The notes under the pieces: model-generated
What the model was told of the DNA's origin: nothing
What the model saw: only the letters and a program-made list of their open reading frames with translations
The model's database searches: none
Program-made: the position numbers and the translations under genes
Shown: in pieces, positions 47,620-55,227 of the stretch
Position numbering within the stretch: the stretch's first letter is position 1
Layout: every line of letters begins with the position of its first letter
Source of the DNA: Streptomyces vinaceus
Lineage (GTDB): Bacteria; Actinomycetota; Actinomycetes; Streptomycetales; Streptomycetaceae
DNA: 64,000 nucleotides
Direction of reading: 5' to 3'
Assembly: GCF_008704935.1 (NCBI RefSeq)
Contig: NZ_CP023692.1
Location: 2,179,001 to 2,243,000, forward strand

Positions 47620-48213
47620 TCAGACCCTGGTCGTGCGCGGCTTGAAGCTCGGCCGGGCGCTTTCGTAGGTGGCGATGTCCGCTTCGTTCTGAAGGGTGAG
47701 GGAGATGTCGTCCAGCCCCTCCAGCAGACGCCAGCGGGCGTTGTCGTCGAGTTCGAACTCCGCCTCGATTCCCGCCGCGCGGACCTGGCGGGCGACCAGG
47801 TCGACGGTCACCTCGGCGGTCGGGTCGGCCTCGGTCAGCTCCCACAGCCGGTCGACGGTCTCCTGCGGCAGGACCACCGTCAGCAGACCGTTCTTCAGCG
47901 AGTTGCCGCGGAAGATGTCGGCGAAGCGGGAGGAGATGACCGCCTTGAAGCCGAAGTTCTGCAGGGCCCAGACGGCGTGCTCGCGGGAGGATCCGGTGCC
48001 GAAGTCGGGGCCGGCGACCAGCACGGTCGCACCCTGGCGCTCGGGGCGGTTCGTGACGAACTCGGGGTCCTTGCGCCAGGCCTCGAAGAGCCCGTCCTCG
48101 AACCCGTCGCGGGTGATCTTCTTCAGCCAGTGGGCCGGGATGATCTGGTCGGTGTCGACGTTGGAGCGGCGCAGCGGCACGGCCCGGCCGGTGTGGGTGG
48201 TGAAGGCTTCCAT
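47620..48213 (-). CDS. leuD: 3-isopropylmalate dehydratase small subunit
   Basis: 197 residues. Forms the dehydratase with LeuC for leucine synthesis. [20 protein letters not shown] is the N-terminal signature and [17 protein letters not shown] the substrate-recognition loop. It starts three bases after leuC. A terminator follows. Confidence 0.96.
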   Translation of the reverse strand: MEAFTTHTGRAVPLRRSNVDTDQIIPAHWLKKITRDGFEDGLFEAWRKDPEFVTNRPERQGATVLVAGPDFGTGSSREHAVWALQNFGFKAVISSRFADIFRGNSLKNGLLTVVLPQETVDRLWELTEADPTAEVTVDLVARQVRAAGIEAEFELDDNARWRLLEGLDDISLTLQNEADIATYESARPSFKPRTTRV

Positions 48214-48216
48214 GGT

Positions 48217-49641
48217 TCAGACTCCGGCGGTCGCGTCGGCGGCGGACAGGTCGGCGGGCGAGGCCAGATGGCCCAGCACCGCGGTGGCGGCGGCCACCTG
48301 CGGGGAGACCAGGTGGGTGCGCCCGCCCTTGCCCTGCCGGCCCTCGAAGTTGCGGTTGGAGGTGGACGCGGAGCGCTCACCGGGGGCCAGTTGGTCGGGG
48401 TTCATGCCCAGGCACATCGAGCAGCCCGCGTGCCGCCATTCGGCGCCGGCCTCCTTGAAGACCTTGTCCAGGCCCTCCTCCACGGCCTGCAGGGCGACCC
48501 GGACGGAGCCCGGGACGACCAGCATCCGTACGCCGTCGGCGACTTTGCGGCCCTCGATGATGCCGGCGACGGCGCGCAGGTCCTCGATGCGGCCGTTGGT
48601 GCACGAACCTACGAAGACGGTGTCGACCTTGATGTCGCGCAGCGGCTGCCCGGCCGTCAACCCCATGTACTCCAGGGCCTTTTCGGCGGCGTTGCGCTCC
48701 GAAGCGTCCTCGTACGAAGCAGGGTCGGGGACGTGGGACGACAGCGGCGCGCCCTGGCCCGGGTTGGTGCCCCAGGTGACGAACGGGGACAGCGCGGCGC
48801 CGTCGATGACGACCTCGGCGTCGAAGACCGCGTCCTCGTCGGTGCGCAGGGTCTTCCAGTACGCGACCGCCGCGTCCCAGTCCTCGCCCTCGGGGGCGTG
48901 GTCGCGGCCCTTCAGGTACGCGAAGGTGGTCGCGTCGGGGGCGATCATGCCCGCGCGGGCGCCGGCCTCGATCGACATGTTGCAGATGGTCATGCGCGCT
49001 TCCATCGAGAGCTTCTCGACGGCCTCGCCGCGGTATTCCAGGATGTAGCCCTGGCCGCCGCCGGTGCCGATCTTCGCGATGATCGCCAGGATCAGGTCCT
49101 TGGCCGTGACGCCCTCGGCCAGCTCGCCGGTGACGGTGATGGCCATCGTCTTGGGGCGGGCCAGCGGCAGCGTCTGGGTGGCCAGCACGTGCTCGACCTG
49201 GCTGGTGCCGATGCCGAAGGCCAGCGCGCCGAAGGCGCCGTGCGTGGAGGTGTGCGAGTCGCCGCAGACCACGGTGGTGCCCGGCTGGGTCAGGCCCAGC
49301 TGCGGTCCCACCACGTGGACGACGCCCTGCTCGACGTCGCCCAGGGAGTGCAGGCGGACGCCGAACTCGGCGCAGTTCGCCCGCAGCGTCTCCAGCTGGG
49401 CCCGGGAGACCGGGTCGGCGATCGGCTTGTCGATGTCCAGGGTGGGGGTGTTGTGGTCCTCGGTGGCGATGGTGAGGTCCAGCCGCCGGACCTTGCGGCC
49501 GGCCTGGCGCAGGCCCTCGAAGGCCTGGGGGCTGGTCACCTCGTGCAGCAGGTGCAGATCAATGAAGAGGAGGTCGGGCTCGCCCTCGGCGCGCCGGACG
49601 ACATGGTCGTCCCAGACCTTCTCCGCGAGTGTCCTACCCAT
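48217..49641 (-). CDS. leuC: 3-isopropylmalate dehydratase large subunit
   Basis: 474 residues. Aconitase-family [4Fe-4S] enzyme. The cluster ligands are in VGSCTNGR and [26 protein letters not shown] and [19 protein letters not shown] are characteristic. GGAGG lies seven bases before the ATG. It is divergent from ndgR across a 119-bp region with an operator-like palindrome. IclR-type NdgR regulates leucine genes in S. coelicolor. Confidence 0.97.
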   Translation of the reverse strand: MGRTLAEKVWDDHVVRRAEGEPDLLFIDLHLLHEVTSPQAFEGLRQAGRKVRRLDLTIATEDHNTPTLDIDKPIADPVSRAQLETLRANCAEFGVRLHSLGDVEQGVVHVVGPQLGLTQPGTTVVCGDSHTSTHGAFGALAFGIGTSQVEHVLATQTLPLARPKTMAITVTGELAEGVTAKDLILAIIAKIGTGGGQGYILEYRGEAVEKLSMEARMTICNMSIEAGARAGMIAPDATTFAYLKGRDHAPEGEDWDAAVAYWKTLRTDEDAVFDAEVVIDGAALSPFVTWGTNPGQGAPLSSHVPDPASYEDASERNAAEKALEYMGLTAGQPLRDIKVDTVFVGSCTNGRIEDLRAVAGIIEGRKVADGVRMLVVPGSVRVALQAVEEGLDKVFKEAGAEWRHAGCSMCLGMNPDQLAPGERSASTSNRNFEGRQGKGGRTHLVSPQVAAATAVLGHLASPADLSAADATAGV

Positions 49642-49727
49642 CGCTTTCCCTCCGGCTCACCGTCCCGGACCCAGTGGTTCGTGGACCCGTACATACAGAC
49701 TCGCTGGTTCTTGGAAAAATTGAACTT

Positions 49728-49748
49728 GCGTTTCACAGTGTGAGACGC
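49728..49748. promoter_or_regulatory. Palindromic operator between leuC and ndgR
   Basis: GCGTTTCACA (49728-49737), one base, then TGTGAGACGC (49739-49748): nine of ten positions pair across the axis. It lies in the plus-strand promoter TTGCGT (49726-49731), 17 bp, GAATAT (49749-49754), which starts transcription about at the ndgR ATG. The site should let NdgR control itself and leuCD together. This is inferred from symmetry and position. Confidence 0.65.
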
Positions 49749-49760
49749 GAATATCGTTTC

Positions 49761-50477
49761 ATGGACAACTCTAGCGGCGTCGGCGTTCTCGACAAGGCAG
49801 CTCTGGTATTGAGCGCACTGGAGTCCGGTCCGGCCACCCTCGCCGGGCTGGTCGCGGCGACAGGGCTCGCACGACCCACGGCACATCGCCTGGCCGTGGC
49901 ACTGGAACACCACCGGATGGTGGCGAGGGACATGCAGGGCCGGTTCATCCTCGGACCGCGGCTGGCGGAGCTCGCCGCCGCGGCCGGCGAGGACCGCCTG
50001 CTGGCCACGGCGGGACCGGTACTCACCCACCTCCGTGACGTGACGGGCGAGAGCGCGCAGCTCTACCGCCGTCAGGGAGACATGCGCATCTGCGTGGCGG
50101 CCGCCGAGCGGCTGTCGGGCCTGCGGGACACCGTCCCGGTGGGCTCGACGCTCCCGATGAAGGCGGGCTCGGCCGCGCAGATCCTGATGGCCTGGGAGGA
50201 GCCCGAGCGGCTCCACCGCGGGCTCCAGGGCGCGCGCTTCACGGCGACGGCCCTGTCGGGCGTACGGCGCCGCGGCTGGGCGCAGTCGATCGGCGAGCGG
50301 GAGCCCGGCGTGGCCTCCGTCTCCGCGCCCGTGCGCGGGCCGTCGAACCGCGTCGTGGCCGCCGTATCGGTCTCCGGGCCGATCGAGCGCCTGACCCGCC
50401 ACCCGGGCCGGATGCACGCCCAGGCCGTCATCGACGCGGCCGCCCGCCTGTCGGAGGCCCTGCGCCGCTCCGGCTGA
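49761..50477 (+). CDS. ndgR: IclR-family regulator NdgR
   Basis: 238 residues. MDNSSGVGVLDKAALVLSAL begins the protein, followed by the winged helix (GLARPTAHRLAVALEHHRMV) and a C-terminal effector domain with AGPVLTHLRDVTGESAQLY. NdgR controls leucine biosynthesis and other amino-acid genes in Streptomyces. No SD precedes the ATG, and GAATAT lies six bases before it, so the message may be leaderless. An in-frame GTG at 49740 is less likely. Confidence 0.93.
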   Translation: MDNSSGVGVLDKAALVLSALESGPATLAGLVAATGLARPTAHRLAVALEHHRMVARDMQGRFILGPRLAELAAAAGEDRLLATAGPVLTHLRDVTGESAQLYRRQGDMRICVAAAERLSGLRDTVPVGSTLPMKAGSAAQILMAWEEPERLHRGLQGARFTATALSGVRRRGWAQSIGEREPGVASVSAPVRGPSNRVVAAVSVSGPIERLTRHPGRMHAQAVIDAAARLSEALRRSG

Positions 50478-50614
50478 CCCCTCCCGGCCGCAGGCCTTCC
50501 CCACTCCCCCGGGCCCGGGGGCGCGTACGACGCCGCACACGTCCGAACACGCGCCTCCGGGCCCGCACTTGTACGGGGGCGCAGCGCGGGGCGGATGCGT
50601 ACGGGAACAGCGAA

Positions 50615-50645
50615 GAGGCCCTCCGCGATGAACGCGGAGGGCCTC
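50615..50645 (-). terminator. Terminator of the tRNA cluster
   Basis: A 13-bp perfect stem (GAGGCCCTCCGCG, 50615-50627, with 50633-50645) with a five-base loop lies nine bases past the 3' end of the last tRNA-Glu. Confidence 0.88.
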
Positions 50646-50654
50646 TCCTGTGCG

Positions 50655-50727
50655 TACCCCCGACCGGATTCGAACCGGCGCTACCGCCTTGAGAGGGCGG
50701 CGTGCTAGGCCGCTACACAACGGGGGC
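50655..50727 (-). tRNA. tRNA-Glu (CTC), copy 1
   Basis: 73 bases on the minus strand beginning GCCCCCGTTGTGTAGCGG. The anticodon loop CTCTCAA gives anticodon CTC. The T-loop GGTTCGAATCC is intact, and the acceptor stem closes with a G-U pair. CCA is not encoded. Identical to copies 2 and 3. Confidence 0.95.
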
Positions 50728-50742
50728 TTGCTCTGTACTGCG

Positions 50743-50814
50743 CTGGGCTACCAGGACTCGAACCTAGAACAAAGGAACCAGAAACCTTCGTGTTGCCAAT
50801 TACACCATAGCCCA
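50743..50814 (-). tRNA. tRNA-Gln (CTG), copy 1
   Basis: 72 bases starting TGGGCTATGGTGTAATTGGC. The anticodon loop carries CTG. T-loop GGTTCGAGTCC. CCA is not encoded. It differs from copy 2 at acceptor-stem and anticodon-stem positions but keeps compensatory pairing. Confidence 0.94.
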
Positions 50815-50835
50815 AAGTGGTCTATACCAGACCAG

Positions 50836-50908
50836 TACCCCCGACCGGATTCGAACCGGCGCTACCGCCTTGAGAGGGCGGCGTGCTAGGCCGCTACACA
50901 ACGGGGGC
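50836..50908 (-). tRNA. tRNA-Glu (CTC), copy 2
   Basis: Same 73-base sequence as copy 1. It is separated from tRNA-Gln copy 1 by 21 bases. Confidence 0.95.
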
Positions 50909-50971
50909 CCTAGCGATCCTGCATCAAGACGTCCGGGAGCTACCCAATGGAGACCTTGCGGGAAGGATCTG

Positions 50972-51044
50972 TACCCCCGACCGGATTCGAACCGGCGCTA
51001 CCGCCTTGAGAGGGCGGCGTGCTAGGCCGCTACACAACGGGGGC
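50972..51044 (-). tRNA. tRNA-Glu (CTC), copy 3
   Basis: Same 73-base sequence as copies 1 and 2, 63 bases from copy 2 and 27 bases from tRNA-Gln copy 2. Confidence 0.95.
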
Positions 51045-51071
51045 AAAGCACTGCGTTACTACTGCACTGCG

Positions 51072-51143
51072 CTGGGGTACCAGGACTCGAACCTAGAATA
51101 AGGGAACCAGAAACCCTCGTGTTGCCAATTACACTATACCCCA
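51072..51143 (-). tRNA. tRNA-Gln (CTG), copy 2
   Basis: 72 bases beginning TGGGGTATAGTGTAATTGGC, with anticodon CTG. It is the first gene of the cluster in the direction of transcription, following the promoter at 51227-51255. Confidence 0.95.
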
Positions 51144-51226
51144 CCGAAAGTCAACCCCCTGGGGGGCTTTTCTTTCGAGTGGCGCCTCCGTCCGGCCTTT
51201 CGGCCCGCTCCGGCGGCGCAGAAAGA

Positions 51227-51255
51227 ACATTACCGGATGCCTGACCGTGCTCCAA
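51227..51255 (-). promoter_or_regulatory. Promoter of the tRNA-Gln/Glu cluster
   Basis: On the minus strand TTGGAG (51250-51255) and TAATGT (51227-51232) have a 17-bp spacer. It lies within the last 26 bases of the HAD gene and about 80 bases upstream of the first tRNA. Confidence 0.7.
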
Positions 51256-51958
51256 AACGGGTATCGGAGGCCAGCAGCTCAGGGAGCAGGGCGAGACCGG
51301 CGATCCGGTGCACTCCTTCGGGGCCCGGACCGCGCTCGCCGTCCCGGTCGAGCCAGACCGCGGTGAGCCCGGCGTCGCGCGCCCCGCGCGCGTCGATCTC
51401 CGGCTGGTCGCCCACGTACGCGACCTCGCCGGGCGGCAGTCCGAGGGCCTCGCAGGCAGCGAGGAAGGCCTCGGCCTCCGGCTTGCTGACACCCAGTTCC
51501 GCCGCGCAGAGCAGCACCTCGAAGCGCTCGCGCAGCCCGAGGTGGCGCAGTTTGGGGTCCTGGTTGACCGTGGAGGAGTTGGAGAGCACCCCGTGCCGGT
51601 AGCCGGCCGCGAGGGCGTCCAGTACGGGCACGACGTCGGGGAACAGCGTCCAGGCGGCCTTGTAGTGCACGACGTACCGGTCGAACCAGCCGTCGGCCTC
51701 GGCGGCGCTCATCGCGGGCTCCCCGAGGAAGTCCCGCACGCGGTCGCGGCGCTGCTCCTGGAAGTCCACCTCGCCCGCGGCGAAGCGGTCCCAGTGGCGG
51801 GTGGTGATCTCCCGCCACAGCGCGAGCGCCTGCGCGGGCGACCCGTACCGCTGCGCGATCCCCTCCTCGGCGAGCCGGCGCGCGAGGCCTGCGGTGTCCG
51901 CCCCCGTGTAGTCGAACAGGGTGTCGTCGATGTCCCACAGCACGGCGCGGATCGGCAT
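51230..51958 (-). CDS. HAD-family hydrolase
   Basis: 242 residues from MPIRAVLWDIDDTLFDYTGA. DIDDT (residues 9-13) holds the nucleophile aspartate, with further motifs GVLSNSSTVNQ, GVSKPEAEAF (lysine) and VGDQPEIDARGARDAG (acidic). The cap is helical (subclass I). GGAGGT lies immediately in front of the ATG, closer than usual, so the start may be leaderless or another site. Its 3' end contains the tRNA promoter. The substrate is unknown. Confidence 0.85.
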   Translation of the reverse strand: MPIRAVLWDIDDTLFDYTGADTAGLARRLAEEGIAQRYGSPAQALALWREITTRHWDRFAAGEVDFQEQRRDRVRDFLGEPAMSAAEADGWFDRYVVHYKAAWTLFPDVVPVLDALAAGYRHGVLSNSSTVNQDPKLRHLGLRERFEVLLCAAELGVSKPEAEAFLAACEALGLPPGEVAYVGDQPEIDARGARDAGLTAVWLDRDGERGPGPEGVHRIAGLALLPELLASDTRFGARSGIR

Positions 51959-52123
51959 ACCTCCGACGCTACGACATCGCGGGGCGCCGGCGAGGGGGTT
52001 CGCGGATGTCCACGGCCCGAACAGGGGACGGCGCGCGGATGTCCGCACGCGCCGGGAGAACGCGTCAGGGGGCGGCGGCCGGGGGTTTCCCGGCCGCCGC
52101 CCCCTGAGGGACGTGGGCGATGC

Positions 52124-53599
52124 CTACGCGGCGAGCTTCGCCAGCGCCGCGTCGATGCGGGCGAGCGAGCGCTCCTTGCCCAGGATCTGGAGGGACTCGA
52201 AGAGCGGCAGGCCGACCGTGCGGCCCGTGACGGCCACGCGGACCGGGGCCTGGGCCTTGCCCAGCTTGAGGCCGTGGGCCTCGCCGGCGGTCAGGACGGC
52301 CTGCTTGAGGGACTCGGGGTCGCTCCAGTCGGCCGTGTCCAGGTGCGCGCGGGCGGAGGTCAGAAGGGCCGCGGGCTCGCCCTTCATCGCCTTGTCCCAC
52401 GAGGCCTGCTCCCAGACCGGCTCCTTCAGGAACAGGAAGTCGACGTTGGCGGTGATGTCCGAGAGGACGGTCACGCGGGTCTGGGCGTACGGCGCGATGG
52501 CCGCCCAGGCCTCGGCGTCGAAGTCCTCCGGCGCCCAGTTGGCGTGCGGGACCCGCAGCCACGGGGTGCAGGCGTCAGCGAAGGCCTTGGGGTCCAGCAG
52601 GCGGATGTGGTCGGCGTTGATCGCCTCGGCCTTCTTGAGGTCGAAGCGCGCCGGGTTCGCGTTCACGCCGTCGATGTCGAACTTCGCCACCATCTCCTCG
52701 ATCGAGAAGACGTCCTGGTCCTTGGAGAAGGACCAGCCGAGGAGCGAGAGGTAGTTCAGCAGGCCCTCGGGGAGGAAGCCGCGCTCGCGGTACAGGTTGA
52801 GCGAGCTCTCCGGGTCGCGCTTGGAGAGCTTCTTGTTGCCCTCGCCCATCACGTACGGCAGGTGGCCGAACTGCGGGATCCCGGTGGCGACGCCGATCTC
52901 CATCAGCGCCTTGTACAGCGCGATCTGGCGCGGGGTGGAGGAGAGCAGGTCCTCGCCGCGGAGCACGTGCGTGATCTGCATCAGCGCGTCGTCGACCGGG
53001 TTGACGAGGGTGTAGAGCGGCGCGCCGTTGGCCCGCAGGATGCCGAAGTCCGGCACGTTCTCCGGGGTGAAGGTCAGCTCGCCGCGGACCAGGTCGGTGA
53101 AGGTGATCGGCTCGTCGGGCATCCGGAAGCGCACGATCGAGGGACGGTGCTCGCCCTGGTACGCCTCCAGCTGCACCTGGGTGAGCTCGCGGCAGTGGCC
53201 GTCGTAGCCGGAGGGCTTGCCGGCCGCGCGGGCGGCGGCGCGGCGCGCGTCCAGCTCCTCGGTGGTGCAGTAGCAGTCGTACGCGTACCCGCCCTCACGC
53301 AGGCGCTGGGCCACGTCCGCGTAGATGTCCATGCGCTCGGACTGGCGGTACGGGGCGTGCGGGCCGCCGACCTCGGGGCCCTCGTCCCAGGTGAAGCCGA
53401 GCCAGCGCAGCGAGTCGAGCAGCTGCTCGTAGGACTCCTCGGAGTCGCGCGCCGCGTCGGTGTCCTCGATGCGGAAGACGAACGTACCGCCGTGGTGCCG
53501 GGCGAACGCCCAGTTGAAGAGGGCGGTCCGGACCAGGCCCACGTGGGGGTTGCCGGTCGGGGAGGGACAGAAACGGACGCGGTAGTTCGCGTTAGCCAC
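52124..53599 (-). CDS. gltX: Glutamyl-tRNA synthetase
   Basis: 491-residue class I GluRS. HIGH-like [20 protein letters not shown] (10-29) and the KMSKS equivalent [13 protein letters not shown] are present. Streptomyces have no GlnRS, so this enzyme should be non-discriminating and charge tRNA-Gln with glutamate for GatCAB conversion; this follows from established pathways, not from a specific residue. The GTG overlaps the last eight bases of the FAH gene. It lies about 1 kb from three tRNA-Glu and two tRNA-Gln genes in the same orientation. Confidence 0.96.
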   Translation of the reverse strand: MANANYRVRFCPSPTGNPHVGLVRTALFNWAFARHHGGTFVFRIEDTDAARDSEESYEQLLDSLRWLGFTWDEGPEVGGPHAPYRQSERMDIYADVAQRLREGGYAYDCYCTTEELDARRAAARAAGKPSGYDGHCRELTQVQLEAYQGEHRPSIVRFRMPDEPITFTDLVRGELTFTPENVPDFGILRANGAPLYTLVNPVDDALMQITHVLRGEDLLSSTPRQIALYKALMEIGVATGIPQFGHLPYVMGEGNKKLSKRDPESSLNLYRERGFLPEGLLNYLSLLGWSFSKDQDVFSIEEMVAKFDIDGVNANPARFDLKKAEAINADHIRLLDPKAFADACTPWLRVPHANWAPEDFDAEAWAAIAPYAQTRVTVLSDITANVDFLFLKEPVWEQASWDKAMKGEPAALLTSARAHLDTADWSDPESLKQAVLTAGEAHGLKLGKAQAPVRVAVTGRTVGLPLFESLQILGKERSLARIDAALAKLAA

Positions 53600-54380
53600 G
53601 CTTGATCACCTTGTTGGTGAGAGTGCCGATGCCTTCGATGGTGACGGCGACCTCGTCGCCGACGTTGAGGGGGCCGACTCCGGCCGGGGTCCCCGTGAGG
53701 ATGACGTCGCCGGGGAGCAGCGTCATGGCCTCGGTGATGTGGACGATCAGGTCCTCGATGGAGCGGACCATGTCGCTGGTGCGGCCGAGCTGGCGCTGTT
53801 CGCCGTTGACGGTGCACTGGATGGTCAGGTCGGCCGGGTCGAGGTCGGTCTCGATCCAGGGGCCGAGGGGGCAGGAGCTGTCGAAGCCCTTGGCCCGGGC
53901 CCACTGCTTCTCGCGCTGCTGGACGTCGCGCGCGGTGACGTCGTTGGCGCAGGTGTAGCCGAGGATCACGTCCTTGACGCGCTCCTTCGGGACCTCTCGG
54001 CACATGCGGCCGATGACCACGGCGAGCTCCGCCTCGTGGTGGAGGTCCTGGGAGAAGGAGGGGTACGTGATGGGGTCGCCCGGGCCGACCACCGAGGTGG
54101 AGGGCTTGAAGAAGGTGATCGGCGTCTCGGGGACCTCGTGGCCGAGCTCCGCCGCGTGCTCCGCGTAGTTGCGGCCGATGGCCACGACCTTGTTCGGGAG
54201 CACGGGCGGCAGCAGCCGGACCTTGCTCAGCGGCACCTTCGTACCCGAGAGCTCGAAGTCCGCGAACGGGATGCCCTTGATGATGTCGAGGACGAGCTCA
54301 CCCTCGGCGCCGGGGGCAGTGCTGCCCTCGACCGCGCCGAACGCGACATTGCCGTCGATGGAGAACCTGGCGATGCGCAC
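53592..54380 (-). CDS. Fumarylacetoacetate-hydrolase-family protein
   Basis: 262 residues from GTG ([16 protein letters not shown]). FAH-fold metal site: [18 protein letters not shown], then [12 protein letters not shown] with the E-x-E ligands and [14 protein letters not shown]. The family includes 2-hydroxyhepta-2,4-diene-dioate isomerases and acylpyruvases. No catabolic neighbours point to a substrate. It overlaps gltX by eight bases and is probably its first gene. SD-like AGGGG is 11 bases away. Confidence 0.9.
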   Translation of the reverse strand: MRIARFSIDGNVAFGAVEGSTAPGAEGELVLDIIKGIPFADFELSGTKVPLSKVRLLPPVLPNKVVAIGRNYAEHAAELGHEVPETPITFFKPSTSVVGPGDPITYPSFSQDLHHEAELAVVIGRMCREVPKERVKDVILGYTCANDVTARDVQQREKQWARAKGFDSSCPLGPWIETDLDPADLTIQCTVNGEQRQLGRTSDMVRSIEDLIVHITEAMTLLPGDVILTGTPAGVGPLNVGDEVAVTIEGIGTLTNKVIKRG

Positions 54381-54478
54381 GTGTTGCGTCTGCCCCTCTG
54401 TATTTCCGCTGGCTGGAGTCTGCGTGTCCAGGCTAACGCGGCGGGCAGCGGCGCTTCGCGCTCCTTTTGCCGAGCGGG

Positions 54479-54649
54479 TTACTGCGCCGCGGCGACCGGC
54501 GCGTCCATCAGGATCGTGCGGCGCGGGTTCGCGGTCTGGGCGGGCAGCTCGACGGAGTGCTCCGGAGCCTCGACCGCCTGCAGCTCTTCGGCGTCCTTGA
54601 GGTGCGCGAGGGTGGTGCGGCGGGGGTTGGCTATGTTGCGGAACATCAT
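54479..54649 (-). CDS. Small peptide with duplicated ANPRRT motif
   Basis: About 56 residues from the first of two ATGs (MMFRNIANPRRTTLAHLKDA). A GTG four codons upstream is also possible. The middle is acidic (KDAEELQAVEAPEHSVELPA), then a second motif ANPRRTILMDAPVAAAQ ends the protein. It has no cysteine, signal peptide or membrane segment. It lies between the FAH gene and cvn1 and is divergent from cvnA1. The coding character looks good but the function is unknown. It may be a signalling or regulatory peptide, which is speculation. Confidence 0.65.
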   Translation of the reverse strand: MMFRNIANPRRTTLAHLKDAEELQAVEAPEHSVELPAQTANPRRTILMDAPVAAAQ

Positions 54650-55227
54650 CGTCGTCTTCACGGTGTTTCGGGCCCTCGGCTCGGTCGTCGGGTGGGGGGT
54701 TGTCGGATCCTTCAACCCTGTAAAGGGCAAGGCTAAACATCCGATTCCCCGGCCCAACCGGGAAGTAATGGCCACAGCTATGTGAGTTTGCTCACCCGTG
54801 ACCCGACAATACGGGCATAACGGGCAGTCAATTCCGGGTGGCGAAACGGACATTGTGCCACTGAATCAGCCATTCCGCTCCTGATCATCTCGACTGGGAC
54901 ACCTTGCCAGCCACCGCGTTTGGTCGACGTAAGTCCGATTCGCCCCGAAAGGCGCCGCACATCGCGTAACGCTCCCATCGCATTCCGTCACCGCCACCCC
55001 AGGCCGACACGCGCACCTTGTTGGAGATCCGCCACTGTGCTGGAATTCGCGGGACCGCCGCGGGAAACAGCCGGCGCGCAGGTGGCGCGACACAGCGCCG
55101 CGCGCGGCGGCAAGGAGAGGGAGACGCGCCGGTCACCGACGACCACCATGGGGCGGGAACGCCCCACGACTCGACACCGTCCCACCGGTCGCCCGGCGGG
55201 ACGCCTGGTCCAGAGGTTGCGACGCTA
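54650..55227. other. Intergenic region upstream of cvn1
   Basis: 578 bases with lower GC between 54720 and 54900. GTGAG-TTTG-CTCAC at 54782-54795 is a short inverted repeat. I could not find a convincing promoter pair. An open frame on the plus strand continues upstream of cvnA1 but is not coding-like. Confidence 0.5.

Noticed and set aside
50655..51143. CRISPR-like repeated units
   Set aside because: The repeated 72-73 base units fold as tRNAs. Spacers are few and irregular.
50615..51260. Phage or integrative-element attachment site at the tRNAs
   Set aside because: No integrase, direct att repeat or foreign composition nearby.
54479..54649. Lanthipeptide or sactipeptide precursor
   Set aside because: The peptide has no cysteine, and no modifying enzyme is nearby.
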